A stretch of DNA of 56,103 bases from Acidimicrobiaceae bacterium (lineage in GTDB: Bacteria > Actinomycetota > Acidimicrobiia > Acidimicrobiales > RAAP-2). Within the stretch, counting starts at the first letter, position 1, and each line of letters opens with the position of its first letter. Positions 44,254 through 53,423 of this stretch are shown one piece after another. The position numbers were made by a program, and so were the translations under genes. Under the pieces are notes generated by a model. It saw only the letters and a program-made list of their open reading frames with translations. It ran no database searches and had not been told where the DNA came from. The stretch covers positions 5,946-62,048 of the forward strand of contig PLON01000041.1 in the NCBI GenBank assembly GCA_003142095.1. The letters are read 5' to 3'.

Positions 44254-45813
44254 TCACCGCGGAGACTCGTGAACGAAAAATAAGCCAAGGTAGTCCGTTT
44301 CGGCGAATTCTTCGACGATCACGCAGTTATCCTTCGCGCCACACGATAAGGCGTCGACACTCCCAGAAGTCGGAGCCAAATTCAGTCTGGTCAGACCTTT
44401 CAGACTCGCCAAGCGCGTGAAATGACCAGCGTCTTCAGAGAGAGCGTAGGGGCGAGTCGCCGAGGCCAGCGTGAAATACGATCCTGCGATGGTGCAGCTC
44501 TCGCTGGCCGAGCAGGCCATCTCGGAGCCACTAAATCCTCTAAATGCAAACGAAGCCGAGCCCGGTACGAGCCGAACAGGGCTCCAGGTCCTCCCTCGTT
44601 TCGTGAGCACGAAAAAGTAGAGGCCCGCGCCAGCCGGACCCAACGATTCACCGAAGGCGGTGCAATGTGTTGACGATCCGCACGACATGGATTGAATCTG
44701 CGAGTACTGGTTGAGGGCAGGCCTGGTCGCTCCCTTTACCTCAGAGGCGCGTTGCCATGCGCCAGAGATCTCGTCGACGACGAACGGGTGAGTGTGTCCC
44801 AGTTTGTCGGTATAGGAGCCTCCCGCGCTGCAGTTTCCTCGGGACCCACAGGACACCGCGCTTAACGTCGAGCTCGTTTGACCGGCGAGGCTGACCCCGG
44901 GGAACAGCACGGAAGATGCCCACCGTCCGTTCGTCTCATTGGCCACGAAACCTTCTTGTTGACCCGAAGGCGAAATCGATGTACCGACCGCTGCGCACGT
45001 ACCCGGGGTGCTGCACGAGAGACCATTGAGATTCGGGTACTCGCCGCGGTTCGCATCGCGGAGCCACTCGGGTGGCCCCCACACTCCGCGGACTTCGTTC
45101 ACGACGAATGACTTTTCAAACTGTCGCTTGTAGGTCGCGCCGGCCAAGACGCAGTCGTTGTCGCCATCGGCGCATCCCACTGAAGAGAAACTTCCTGCAG
45201 CGGCGCAGTAGCCCGTCGACGCGCACGACAGGTAGCTGATCGTCGCGCCTTCTTCGTTTCCGGGCGCGACCGCTCCGGTCACCGCCTGCGCGCCGCGCCA
45301 TTTCCCGTGAACCTCGTCGACGACGAAGGCAGTTGTCGGCCCGTCACCTCCGAGCAGTTCGGAACTGCTGAGTCCCTCGTCGTTGATGAATGATCCTCCG
45401 GCGCTGCAGTTGCCCGGAGAGGCGCACGAGATTGCCTTGATTGAGGCGTTATCAACCTCATTGGGTATCGCTGTGCCTTTGATTATTTGGGCCCTTTTCC
45501 AGCGCCCCATTGATTCGTTGAGCACGATGGCATCAGTGGTCTTGCTGGTTGATATGAATCCTCCGGCGCTGCACGCCGTCCCCGAGGTACACGAGATGGC
45601 GTTTATCACGACCTCATCATCTGACCCTGGCACTCGGGGAATGCGCACCGCCGCGGGGCGTCCCCAGTCGATTCGAAGTGGCTGGGAGGGAAGGGTCGCC
45701 AACGTGTAGGCGAGCGATGAAGCGAGGAACGTCAGGGCGACGACAATTACCGTGAGCCAGCGCCGCTTTTGTTGATGGAGTGCGAGAGGCTGGTAACGGG
45801 ACACAAGGGTCAT
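44254..45813 (-). CDS. exported protein with eight Cys-pair repeats
   Basis: A 519-residue protein. An N-terminal membrane or signal helix (WLTVIVVALTFLASSLAYTL) is followed by eight repeats of about 50-65 residues. Each starts like x-I-x-A-[IV]-S-C-x(5)-C-S-A-G-G-[SF] (for example INAISCTSGTACSAGG, IKAISCASPGNCSAGG, LSAVSCGSRGNCSAGG) and ends with F-V-V-[DN]-E-x-x-G-x-W. The Cys pair within each repeat probably forms a disulfide, and the whole is likely a beta-propeller outside the cell. Similar repeat proteins occur in Actinobacteria with unknown function. It is the first of four exported-protein loci on this strand. Confidence 0.8.
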   Translation of the reverse strand: MTLVSRYQPLALHQQKRRWLTVIVVALTFLASSLAYTLATLPSQPLRIDWGRPAAVRIPRVPGSDDEVVINAISCTSGTACSAGGFISTSKTTDAIVLNESMGRWKRAQIIKGTAIPNEVDNASIKAISCASPGNCSAGGSFINDEGLSSSELLGGDGPTTAFVVDEVHGKWRGAQAVTGAVAPGNEEGATISYLSCASTGYCAAAGSFSSVGCADGDNDCVLAGATYKRQFEKSFVVNEVRGVWGPPEWLRDANRGEYPNLNGLSCSTPGTCAAVGTSISPSGQQEGFVANETNGRWASSVLFPGVSLAGQTSSTLSAVSCGSRGNCSAGGSYTDKLGHTHPFVVDEISGAWQRASEVKGATRPALNQYSQIQSMSCGSSTHCTAFGESLGPAGAGLYFFVLTKRGRTWSPVRLVPGSASFAFRGFSGSEMACSASESCTIAGSYFTLASATRPYALSEDAGHFTRLASLKGLTRLNLAPTSGSVDALSCGAKDNCVIVEEFAETDYLGLFFVHESPR

Positions 45814-45936
45814 TCTGGCGTGTCCGACTACGCGATGGGTGATGACGTGAAAGCCTTGAGTGTTTCTTGATAGCGCGAGGGAGTAAATTCAAGGTCGGTG
45901 TTGAGTTGTTTTACAGGGCGCAACCGTACGTCTTGA

Positions 45937-45958
45937 TGTAAGCAACCGTGTAAGCAAC
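45937..45958 (+). repeat. right pair of putative integrase arm sites
   Basis: TGTAAGCAAC occurs twice with a 12-base period, identical to the left pair at 33965-33986 and in the same orientation. It is 105 bases inside the right attachment copy. Confidence 0.6.
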
Positions 45959-46062
45959 CACGAAAATTTCCGGGAAACTCCTGGAGACTTCCGTGGACGA
46001 AAGACCAATGAATGTATGCATTTATGGACAACTGCGAATCCCAGTGGAGGGTCAAAGTGTTG

Positions 46063-46105
46063 ATGGCATGCAAGGGGTCAGGGGTTCGAATCCCCTTACC
46101 TCCAC
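46063..46105. repeat. attR: displaced tRNA-Ala 3' half
   Basis: Right copy of the 43-base attachment repeat. The T-arm is GGGG-TTCGAAT-CCCC, and the end reads TACCTCCACCA, so this copy encodes the CCA terminus that the intact tRNA lacks. No 5' half is present, so it is not a functional tRNA. Confidence 0.88.
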
Positions 46106-46110
46106 CAAGT

Positions 46111-46139
46111 AAAAGGCTGATCAAAAAGGCTGATCAAAA
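46111..46139 (+). repeat. 13-base-period tandem repeat beside attR
   Basis: AAAAGGCTGATCAAAA occurs at 46111-46126 and again at 46124-46139, overlapping by three A residues. TGATCA is palindromic in each unit. It starts 5 bases after the attachment repeat. Confidence 0.75.
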
Positions 46140-46192
46140 GAGTTTTTATAAGCCTTGCGCAGCTCCACAAAATGGAAATGTGCGCGGTGGAC

Positions 46193-46213
46193 TTTAGCAA
46201 CGCCTTTAGCAAC
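46193..46213 (+). repeat. third, variant arm-like repeat pair
   Basis: TTTAGCAAC occurs twice with the same 12-base period as the TGTAAGCAAC pairs, but outside the element, 88 bases beyond attR. This may be the arm region of a second, related element to the right. An inverted GTTGCT lies nearby at about 46229. Confidence 0.45.
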
Positions 46214-46443
46214 TCGATCGCGGAGGTAGTTGCTGAACTCGTTTGATATGCACGCTAGTCCGACAGTCACAACAGGGTGCGTGCAGGGATACAGCAACTA
46301 ATGACAAGCCCAGATGGCTAGCCCGTCACTAGTTCTCGAGAAATAATCGATGTCACACCAGTGGCGTACGCTCATCTCGTGTCCCATCCGTTCTGCCAAG
46401 ATTGGAATGCCTCGACTCCCAAGTGCGGCAGGACCCTGTGACG

Positions 46444-47889
46444 ATGCACTACGACGAGCTCGCTCACCTACGGGCGCAGCACCCGGCGTGGGCGCTCCTT
46501 CGCTCCAATAACGCCGCGCTCGTCCTTAGTTTCCTTGGCCGCATGTTCGTTGACAACAATTCCAGCGACCTTCCAGCTTCCGTCCTCGCGACGGCGCTGG
46601 ACGAAGAATTGTACGCGCTTAACCAGCGTCTCGGTGAGAACAATTACCCCAAGACCGCGTCGGCGTACTTAGACGATTGGGCCTCAGCGGACCACGGCTG
46701 GCTTCGCAAGTACTATCCGGCGGGGTCTGACGAGGCACATTTTGACCTCGCCCCATCCGTTGAAAAGGCGCTGCTCTGGGTGCGAGACCTCCCTGCGCGC
46801 GAGTTCATCGGAACCGAGTCACGCCTCAACATCATCTTCGACCTACTTCGCCAAATGGTGTTTGGCGCCGATGATGATCCCGAACGCCGCCTCGTCGAGT
46901 TGCGGCGGCGGCGCGCCGAAATCGATGAAGAGATTGCCCGAGCCGATCGCGGGGAGATCACAGTGCTTGACGCCGTGAGCCAGCGTGATCGGTACCAGCA
47001 GTTCGCCCGCACGGCCAGAGAACTGCTCGCCGACTTTCGAGAAGTGGAGGAGAACTTCCGGAAGCTCGACCGCAATCTGCGCGAACAGATCGCCGGCTGG
47101 AGCGGATCGAAGGGCGCGCTGCTCGATGAGGCGCTCGGCAGTCGTAACGGCATCTCCGAGTCTGACCAGGGCCGAAGCTTTCAGGCCTTCTACGATTTCT
47201 TGCTGTCGTACCACAAGCAGGCTGAGCTCACCGAACTGCTCGAACGACTACAGGACATCGAAGATCTCGGTCGCCAGGACGACCGACTCAGCCGTATTCA
47301 CTTCGATTGGATCGACGCCAGCGAGCGAACGCAGGCCACCGTCCGCTTACTGTCAGATCAACTCCGACGCTTTCTCGATGATCAGGTATGGCTGGAGAAC
47401 CGGCGCGTCTTCGACCTGCTGCGCGCCATCGAAGCCAAGGCGCTGAGAGTTCGTGACCTGACCAACCCAGCCGTGAGCATGGAGCTTGACGACACGGGCC
47501 TCGCGCTCAGCCTGCCTATGGAGCGCCCGCTGTACCAGCGAACGCTGCGAGCACCGCTGGAGAGCGAGTCAATGGAGCAGGGCAACAACGACTTCGACTC
47601 CTCGGCTATGCTAAGCCAGCTCTACGTCGACCGCGACATGCTCGCTCAACGGGTGCTCAGTTCGCTGGGGCGTCACGACCAAGTCAGCCTCAGCGAGGTG
47701 ATCATCGGCGAACCACTGGAGCAGGGTCTGGCCGAACTCGTTGGCTACCTTTCACTCAACCAACCCGGGCTCGCCGTGATCTTCGACGAAGAGCGACGCG
47801 AGCGCATCGAGTGGAGCGCTGCGGACGTGGAGCGTGTGGCCGACCTGCCACGGGTCAACTTCAGCCGCGACCGATTGGAGATGCCATGA
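46444..47889 (+). CDS. jetA: Wadjet protein JetA (DUF3375)
   Basis: A 481-residue kleisin-like subunit of the Wadjet SMC complex. The N-terminus HYDELAHLRAQHPAWALLRS then ALVLSFLGRMF is the DUF3375 signature, and long helical segments follow (ERRLVELRRRRAEIDEEIAR). I use the ATG at 46444 because homologues start there. GTG at 46438 is nearer to AGGA, and the frame extends to a TTG at 46402. It is the first gene of jetABCD and overlaps jetB by 4 bases. Wadjet is known to cleave closed circular plasmid DNA after loop extrusion. Confidence 0.92.
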   Translation: MHYDELAHLRAQHPAWALLRSNNAALVLSFLGRMFVDNNSSDLPASVLATALDEELYALNQRLGENNYPKTASAYLDDWASADHGWLRKYYPAGSDEAHFDLAPSVEKALLWVRDLPAREFIGTESRLNIIFDLLRQMVFGADDDPERRLVELRRRRAEIDEEIARADRGEITVLDAVSQRDRYQQFARTARELLADFREVEENFRKLDRNLREQIAGWSGSKGALLDEALGSRNGISESDQGRSFQAFYDFLLSYHKQAELTELLERLQDIEDLGRQDDRLSRIHFDWIDASERTQATVRLLSDQLRRFLDDQVWLENRRVFDLLRAIEAKALRVRDLTNPAVSMELDDTGLALSLPMERPLYQRTLRAPLESESMEQGNNDFDSSAMLSQLYVDRDMLAQRVLSSLGRHDQVSLSEVIIGEPLEQGLAELVGYLSLNQPGLAVIFDEERRERIEWSAADVERVADLPRVNFSRDRLEMP

Positions 47890-48497
47890 CCGACATGATG
47901 TCCGTCGCAAATACTGAACCATCGGACCTATCCCTTGTTCTTATCCAACTCATGAAGGGACCCCTGTACCGCGACACCCACGAGAAGCTCTGGAGCGTCT
48001 TGCTCGGAGTGCGCCACCAGGTCAGCGACTACGTAACGGTGCTTGGACTGAGCGTCGTGGTCGACGAAGCCGAGGGCTACGCCTTCCTGCGCAGCCGTCC
48101 CATCGACGACGAAGCCGCTGAGTTTCCCCGACTGGTGGCCCGGCGCGCCCTCTCCTTTCACGTCAGCGTTCTGCTAGCCCTGCTGCGCAAGCGTTTGGCC
48201 GAGTTCGACGCCAGCAGCGCGGACACCCGACTGATCCTCAGTCGCGATCAAATGGTAGAGATGCTCCGGCTGTTCATGCCCGACTCCACGAACGACGCCC
48301 GACTGGTGGACACAATCGACGCCCACATCAACAAGGTGACTGAACTCGGTTTCCTTCGCCGACTGCGCGACGAGCAGGACCTCTTCGAGGTCCGACGAAT
48401 CCTCAAGGCCTATGTCGACGGGCAGTGGCTCTCAGAGTTCGACGCCCGACTGGACGAATACCTGACTGAATTGAGCCACGTCGAGGGGTCTGGCTGA
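47886..48497 (+). CDS. jetB: Wadjet protein JetB (DUF4194)
   Basis: A 203-residue protein matching DUF4194, the KITE/MukE-like subunit that bridges JetA and JetC. Typical segments are [57 protein letters not shown] and the C-terminal [16 protein letters not shown]. Its ATG overlaps the jetA stop (ATGA), and its stop shares a base with the jetC start (TGATG). Confidence 0.93.
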   Translation: MTDMMSVANTEPSDLSLVLIQLMKGPLYRDTHEKLWSVLLGVRHQVSDYVTVLGLSVVVDEAEGYAFLRSRPIDDEAAEFPRLVARRALSFHVSVLLALLRKRLAEFDASSADTRLILSRDQMVEMLRLFMPDSTNDARLVDTIDAHINKVTELGFLRRLRDEQDLFEVRRILKAYVDGQWLSEFDARLDEYLTELSHVEGSG

Positions 48498-51400
48498 TGT
48501 CGCCGCTGTTCAGCCTGATCGACCTCGACGACGGACTGCCCGACCGACTGCCCGGAAGTCGTCTGCAACGCCTCGAAGTCTTCAACTGGGGAACCTTCGA
48601 CCAAAAGGTCTGGTCCTTTGAGCTCGGGGGTCGCAACGCGCTGCTGACGGGCGACATCGGCTCGGGCAAATCCACACTCGTCGACGCGATCACCACACTG
48701 CTCTTACCGGCGAACAAGATCTCCTACAACAAAGCCGCCGGTGCCGAGACCCGTGAGCGCGATCTGCGATCCTACGTGCAGGGACACTACAAGTCCGAAC
48801 GAAACGAGACGACGGGGGTTTCACGTCCGGTGGCCTTGCGAGATACCCAGCACTTCTCGGTCATATTGGGAGTCTTCACCAACACCGGCTACGCCACCAC
48901 GGTCACCTTGGCCCAGGTGTTTCGTACCAAGGATATGGGCTCGGGTCAGCCCGAGCGGTTCTTCGTCGTCGCCGACACTGACCAGTCGATCGCTAAGGAT
49001 TTCTCTGAGTTCGGCACCGAGTTCAACTTCCTGAAACGCCGGCTGCGCGAAGGCGGCGCGAGAGTATATGACAGCTTCCCCGAGTACGGTCGGGACTTTC
49101 GACGCCGACTCGGCATCGAATCCGAGCAGGCCATGGAGCTCTTCCATCAGACAGTGTCAATGAAGGCGGTCGACAACCTCAATGACTTTGTTCGCAGCCA
49201 CATGCTCGAGCCCTTCGACACCAAGAGTCACATCGCTTCGTTGATCGAACACTTCGATAACCTCACCCAAGCCCACGACGCGGTCGTGCAGGCTCGCGCC
49301 CAACTGGACCTGCTCCAGCCGCTCGTGATCGACCTCGACTCCTACGATCAGATGTCGAACTCGCGTGCCACCCTCGAGCACCAACTTGCGGCGCTGCCCT
49401 TCTACTTCGCTGACCGTACGCGCCAGGCCCTTCTCCACGAACTCGAATCGCTCTCGGTCCAGTTGCACGATCTGAGTCAGGAACTTGAGTCGCAAGAAGC
49501 CAGCGTCAGGGACCTGCGCGAAACCGAGGCGCAGTTGAATTTGCAGATTGCTGGAATCGGAGGTGACCGGCTGGCCGACATAGAGAGATCGATCGAGCGC
49601 CACCAACGGGACAAACCAATTCGCCAGGCAAAGTTCGACCACTTCAACGCCTTGTTAGGGCAGGTGGGCATGGACCAGGTGTCGGTCGCTGAACAGTTCC
49701 TCGCCACCCACGACCGGGCTGCCGCCAGGCGAATGGAGCTAGAGGGCGAACTCGCCGCCATCGAGAACAATCTTAACGAGCGACGATTCGAGCAACGCTC
49801 GATCAACGAGCAATCCGAGGGAGTAAACAGGGAACTGCAGAGCCTGCAGACGCGTCGCAGCAACATTCCCCGTAACAGCCTCGAGTTACGCCAGCGCCTG
49901 TGCAACGAACTCGCCATCGAACCCGACCAGCTACCCTTCGCCGGAGAGTTGATCCAGGTCCTCGAAGAAGCTAGCCAATGGGAAGGTGCGGCAGAGCGCG
50001 TACTGCACAACTTCGCCCTGTCCCTGCTGGTTCCCGATCAGCGTTACGAAGCCGTGGCGGCCTGGATCAACGACCACCATCTCAATGCCCGAATTGTCTA
50101 CTACCGAGTGCCCAACCGGATGGCGCCTGCGACCCTGCCCGAACGCCGGTCGGCCCATCCCCTGCTAGTCGACATGCTCGAACTGAAACCCGAGTCAGGA
50201 TTCGAGACATGGTTGAAGGCCGAGCTCTCTCGGCGGGCCAACCATGCGTGCGTGTACACGATTGACGAGTTTCGCACCACGCAGCGGGCGGTCACGCGAG
50301 CTGGACAGATCAAGGACAAAGAACGCCACGAGAAGGACGACCGCCGACGTATCGACGACCGCCGAGAGTACGTGCTCGGTTGGACGAATCAGGCCAAAGT
50401 TGACGCTCTACTCACCCACGCCGGCACACTGCAGGAGCGACTGATCTCCCTCTCGAGCGTCATCGCGGACCTTGCGAATCACGACGAGACAGCTTCACTC
50501 CAACTCCAGTCGTTGGCTCGTCTGGGCGAGCACTCAAACTGGGACGACCTGGACTGGCAAGCTCTGGTGCGTGAAATTGCGGCGCTGCACGACGAACGAC
50601 TTCGTATCACGTCGTCATCGGACACGCTGGTCCTCCTAACATCAGAGCGCGAACGAGTCCGACAAGAGATCTCCACCCACGAGCACTCACGTGACGGTTT
50701 GCAACGAGACCGGGGTGCTGCCGAGGGCCGACAACGCACCGCCGAGGCCGAGTTGGACCGCGTCGGGACGATGTTATCCAATGCGCAGGCCGTGGAGGTC
50801 GCCACCGAATCGTTCACCTTGATTGACGTGGCGATGGCGTCCGAGCTCGACGGTTCAGCGCCAGACGTGGTGCGCCTCACCACGGTCCACCAATCCATCA
50901 ATGCCTCCCTCGTGCACCAGCTCAACGCGATCACCAAACAAGAGGGTTCGCTCGCACAGCGCATCGTGAGGTCGATGGGCGCATTCCGGGGGAAGTACCC
51001 TCACGAAACCATCGAGTTTGACGACTCGCTCGCATCGGCCCGAGAGTATCGCCAACTCCATCAACGAGTAGCCGACGACGATCTTCCCCGATTCGAACGC
51101 GAGTTCAAGGACTATCTCAATCAAAACGCGATCCGCGACGTCGCCGGATTCTCGGCCCAACTCAACAAGCACGAGAAGCAGATCCAAGATCGCATCGGAA
51201 CCATCAATGAGTCCTTGGCCGACATTGACTATAACGAGGGACGCTACATCCGACTCATGGCGAACCAGACAACTAACACTGAAGTTCGCGAGTTCCGTGC
51301 TGACCTGCGCGCCTGCACGGACAACGTAGTCGGCGGGAGCGCCTCCGACCAGTACTCAGAAGAGAAGTTCCTCCAGGTCAAGCGCATCATCGACCGGTTC

Positions 51401-51949
51401 AAGGGTCGAGAGGGTGCCACCGAACAGGATCGTAACTGGACTCGTAGAGTAACCGACGTCCGACAGTGGTTCCTGTTCTCCGCCTCCGAGCGGCGGCGAG
51501 CCGACGACATCGAGTACGAGAACTACAGCGATTCGGCGGGAAAGTCGGGCGGCCAGAAGGAGAAACTCGCCTATACAATTCTGGCCGCATCGTTGGCGTA
51601 CCAGTTCAAGTTGGACTGGGAGGCCGAGCGATCGAAGGCCTTCCGATTCGTCGTCATCGATGAGGCGTTTAGTCGCGGCTCCGAAGTCTCGACCCGCTAT
51701 GCCTTACGTCTCTTCACCCGTCTCGGGCTGCAACTTCTCATCGTGACCCCGCTCCAAAAGATCCACGTGATCGAGCCACACGTCGCGGCCGTCGGCTTTG
51801 TCGACAACCTCAACGGCAACTACTCACGACTCCAGTGCCTCACGATCACCGAGTACCGGCGTCGTCGTCTCGAGCGCATCGCCGTCACCGATGTCACGAG
51901 CCAAGTGACCGTTGAGGGCAAGGGCGTTACCAGCAACCGCGACGCATGA
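48497..51949 (+). CDS. jetC: Wadjet protein JetC (SMC-like ATPase)
   Basis: A 1,150-residue SMC/MukB-like motor. Walker A is [19 protein letters not shown] (GSGKST at 55-60). Two long coiled-coil regions flank a hinge-like middle near 450-620. The C-terminal head has the signature [15 protein letters not shown] (about 1015) and Walker [13 protein letters not shown] (about 1051). JetC should extrude DNA loops using ATP within the JetABC complex. All ATPase motifs are intact, so the system appears functional. It is locked by overlaps to jetB and jetD. Confidence 0.95.
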   Translation: MSPLFSLIDLDDGLPDRLPGSRLQRLEVFNWGTFDQKVWSFELGGRNALLTGDIGSGKSTLVDAITTLLLPANKISYNKAAGAETRERDLRSYVQGHYKSERNETTGVSRPVALRDTQHFSVILGVFTNTGYATTVTLAQVFRTKDMGSGQPERFFVVADTDQSIAKDFSEFGTEFNFLKRRLREGGARVYDSFPEYGRDFRRRLGIESEQAMELFHQTVSMKAVDNLNDFVRSHMLEPFDTKSHIASLIEHFDNLTQAHDAVVQARAQLDLLQPLVIDLDSYDQMSNSRATLEHQLAALPFYFADRTRQALLHELESLSVQLHDLSQELESQEASVRDLRETEAQLNLQIAGIGGDRLADIERSIERHQRDKPIRQAKFDHFNALLGQVGMDQVSVAEQFLATHDRAAARRMELEGELAAIENNLNERRFEQRSINEQSEGVNRELQSLQTRRSNIPRNSLELRQRLCNELAIEPDQLPFAGELIQVLEEASQWEGAAERVLHNFALSLLVPDQRYEAVAAWINDHHLNARIVYYRVPNRMAPATLPERRSAHPLLVDMLELKPESGFETWLKAELSRRANHACVYTIDEFRTTQRAVTRAGQIKDKERHEKDDRRRIDDRREYVLGWTNQAKVDALLTHAGTLQERLISLSSVIADLANHDETASLQLQSLARLGEHSNWDDLDWQALVREIAALHDERLRITSSSDTLVLLTSERERVRQEISTHEHSRDGLQRDRGAAEGRQRTAEAELDRVGTMLSNAQAVEVATESFTLIDVAMASELDGSAPDVVRLTTVHQSINASLVHQLNAITKQEGSLAQRIVRSMGAFRGKYPHETIEFDDSLASAREYRQLHQRVADDDLPRFEREFKDYLNQNAIRDVAGFSAQLNKHEKQIQDRIGTINESLADIDYNEGRYIRLMANQTTNTEVREFRADLRACTDNVVGGSASDQYSEEKFLQVKRIIDRFKGREGATEQDRNWTRRVTDVRQWFLFSASERRRADDIEYENYSDSAGKSGGQKEKLAYTILAASLAYQFKLDWEAERSKAFRFVVIDEAFSRGSEVSTRYALRLFTRLGLQLLIVTPLQKIHVIEPHVAAVGFVDNLNGNYSRLQCLTITEYRRRRLERIAVTDVTSQVTVEGKGVTSNRDA

Positions 51950-53139
51950 CCTCCTGGACGAACGTCGATGACCTGCTAGCCACCTTGCGCAAGCGTTGGG
52001 CGACGGGGCGTTACTTGAGCGACTACGCCGAGAACTTGCCGTGGGTGCGGGTCGAACTCCCCGTGAAGGCACCGTCGGCGAGCGAGCTGCTTGATCGATT
52101 CGATGATGCATCGCGCTGGGCCGAAAGATTCCAGCGCGATAGCCATACCGGCGGAGGCGTGGCGCGCTTTGGGGTGACATTCCGTACCGTCAAGGGCAAG
52201 AACCTCGGAGCAAACTCGGTGCCGGCACGAGTCCGGATCGAGAGCTTCGAACAACTCTGCTCGCTGATTGGTACGACCCGCGACGTACGCCTCCTTGATG
52301 CCATTCTGATGCAAACAGAGGTAGCAGCGCCGGAGCTCGTACCATGGGTGGTCGCCCATCCTTTGAGCGCGATAGAGCATCAGGGCATCTGGGGCGACTT
52401 GTTGGCCACGGTCAACTGGATCATCACTAACAGCACGGAAGTCCTCTACCTGCGCCAAATCGACGTCGAGGGTCTTGACACCAAATTCGTCGACCACCAT
52501 CGCAAACTGCTCAACGAACTCTTAACGGCCGTGCTGCCCGAGGATCGGATTGACTCCGAGTACAGCGCCGCCGACTTCGCGCGCCGGTTCCGCTTTCGAC
52601 CCAAGCCAACCTATACGCGGCTCCGTTTACTCAACCCACAACCGGCCCTCCCGAAGGACCTCAGCGAGATCACATTGCGCACCGAGGAACTTGCCGTTCT
52701 CGAGTTCGTCGCCGACACTGTTTTTGTCGTCGAAAACGAGATCACCTACCTCGCCTTTCCCGCCGTTCCGAATTCAATCGTCGTCTTCGGATCCGGATTC
52801 AGCCTCGCTGCCTTGCAAGACATCCCCTGGATGGATAGACGGGAGATCGTCTACTGGGGTGACATCGACACGCATGGCTTCGACATCTTGCACCGACTGC
52901 GGACTCAATTCGATTCCGTGCAATCGATAATGATGGATCTTCAAACACTGCTCGCCCATCCCCGGCAGTGGGTGACCGAGCCCAGCCCCACCAGCCGAGC
53001 TCTGACGAACCTTAACGATGCTGAGCGGGCGCTGTATCACGACCTCATTGAGGATCGCTACGGCCCGGCGGTCCGCCTAGAACAGGAGCGAGTGCGTTTC
53101 TCATGGCTGCAACAAGCGCTGCAGCCATGGATGTCCTGA
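51946..53139 (+). CDS. jetD: Wadjet nuclease JetD (DUF3322-DUF2220)
   Basis: A 397-residue protein. The N-terminal half is DUF3322-like ([22 protein letters not shown]-type segments). The C-terminal half is the DUF2220 TOPRIM domain, related to the Spo11/TopoVI-A family. The conserved Glu is in [14 protein letters not shown] and the DxD motif is [15 protein letters not shown] (D306 and D308). JetD is the nuclease that cuts circular DNA in Wadjet. Its ATG overlaps the jetC stop by 4 bases. All four jet genes are present in the type I order. Confidence 0.94.
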   Translation: MTSWTNVDDLLATLRKRWATGRYLSDYAENLPWVRVELPVKAPSASELLDRFDDASRWAERFQRDSHTGGGVARFGVTFRTVKGKNLGANSVPARVRIESFEQLCSLIGTTRDVRLLDAILMQTEVAAPELVPWVVAHPLSAIEHQGIWGDLLATVNWIITNSTEVLYLRQIDVEGLDTKFVDHHRKLLNELLTAVLPEDRIDSEYSAADFARRFRFRPKPTYTRLRLLNPQPALPKDLSEITLRTEELAVLEFVADTVFVVENEITYLAFPAVPNSIVVFGSGFSLAALQDIPWMDRREIVYWGDIDTHGFDILHRLRTQFDSVQSIMMDLQTLLAHPRQWVTEPSPTSRALTNLNDAERALYHDLIEDRYGPAVRLEQERVRFSWLQQALQPWMS

Positions 53140-53343
53140 CCCGCTTTCTTCATTTCCGACTTATCACCACGCCCTAAGTTATTGGCCAAAAGTCAACTTA
53201 AAGGACTACCGGCGACACCCCTAGTGCGAGATCCGTGAAATTGGTGATGATTCTTGCGGAATTTTGGTATTACCGTCTGCGTGAATTTCGTACTGCACGC
53301 TGCGTGATCGGACGGGCCAGATGCGTGGCTACTACTACGAACT
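53140..53343. other. intergenic region between jetD and the AbiE promoter
   Basis: No coding potential is visible. The sequence is AT-richer than the jet genes and has several GTGAAATT or GCGTGAAT-like short repeats (near 53236, 53279 and 53303) that could be degenerate operators. No clear terminator hairpin was found after jetD. Confidence 0.4.
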
Positions 53344-53423
53344 CCCCCATTTACGGTGTATAATGCAGTTCTAATTACTCATTAGTACTACACAAACCCC
53401 CGTTATCAGGGTATAATGCAGTT
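53344..53423 (+). promoter_or_regulatory. duplicated promoter/operator of the AbiE operon
   Basis: Two copies of a unit CCCCCrTTA...GTATAATGCAGTT lie 53 bases apart, with TATAAT boxes at 53359-53364 and 53412-53417. The second has a -35-like TACACA 17 bases upstream. It ends 6 bases before the abiEi GTG, so the transcript should begin at or next to the start codon (leaderless). Between the copies lies the palindrome CTAAT-TACTC-ATTAG. AbiEi proteins are known to autorepress by binding repeats at their promoter. Confidence 0.7.

Larger units (their letters stand above)
33852..46105. mobile_element. tRNA-Ala-integrated element with tyrosine integrase
   Basis: A segment of about 12.2 kb bounded by 43-base direct repeats of the tRNA-Ala 3' half (41 of 43 identical). 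The integrase gene lies beside the tRNA, and paired arm-like repeats lie just inside each end. There are no phage structural, replication or conjugation genes that I can recognise, so it is a small genomic island or a decayed prophage. Cargo is mostly hypothetical, membrane or exported proteins. Confidence 0.85.
46106..46443. other. 338-base region between attR and the Wadjet operon
   Basis: No supported gene. It contains a tandem AAAAGGCTGATCAAAA repeat (13-base period, 46111-46139). AGCC at 46152 could pair with GGCT of that repeat across a T run, a possible terminator. It also holds the third arm-like repeat pair. The jet promoter should lie here, but I see no clear -10/-35 pair. Confidence 0.5.

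Noticed and set aside
45828-46124. Minus-strand frame containing GGGKGIRTPDPLHAI at attR
   Set aside because: Same artefact as at attL. It is produced by the displaced tRNA half and is not a protein gene.
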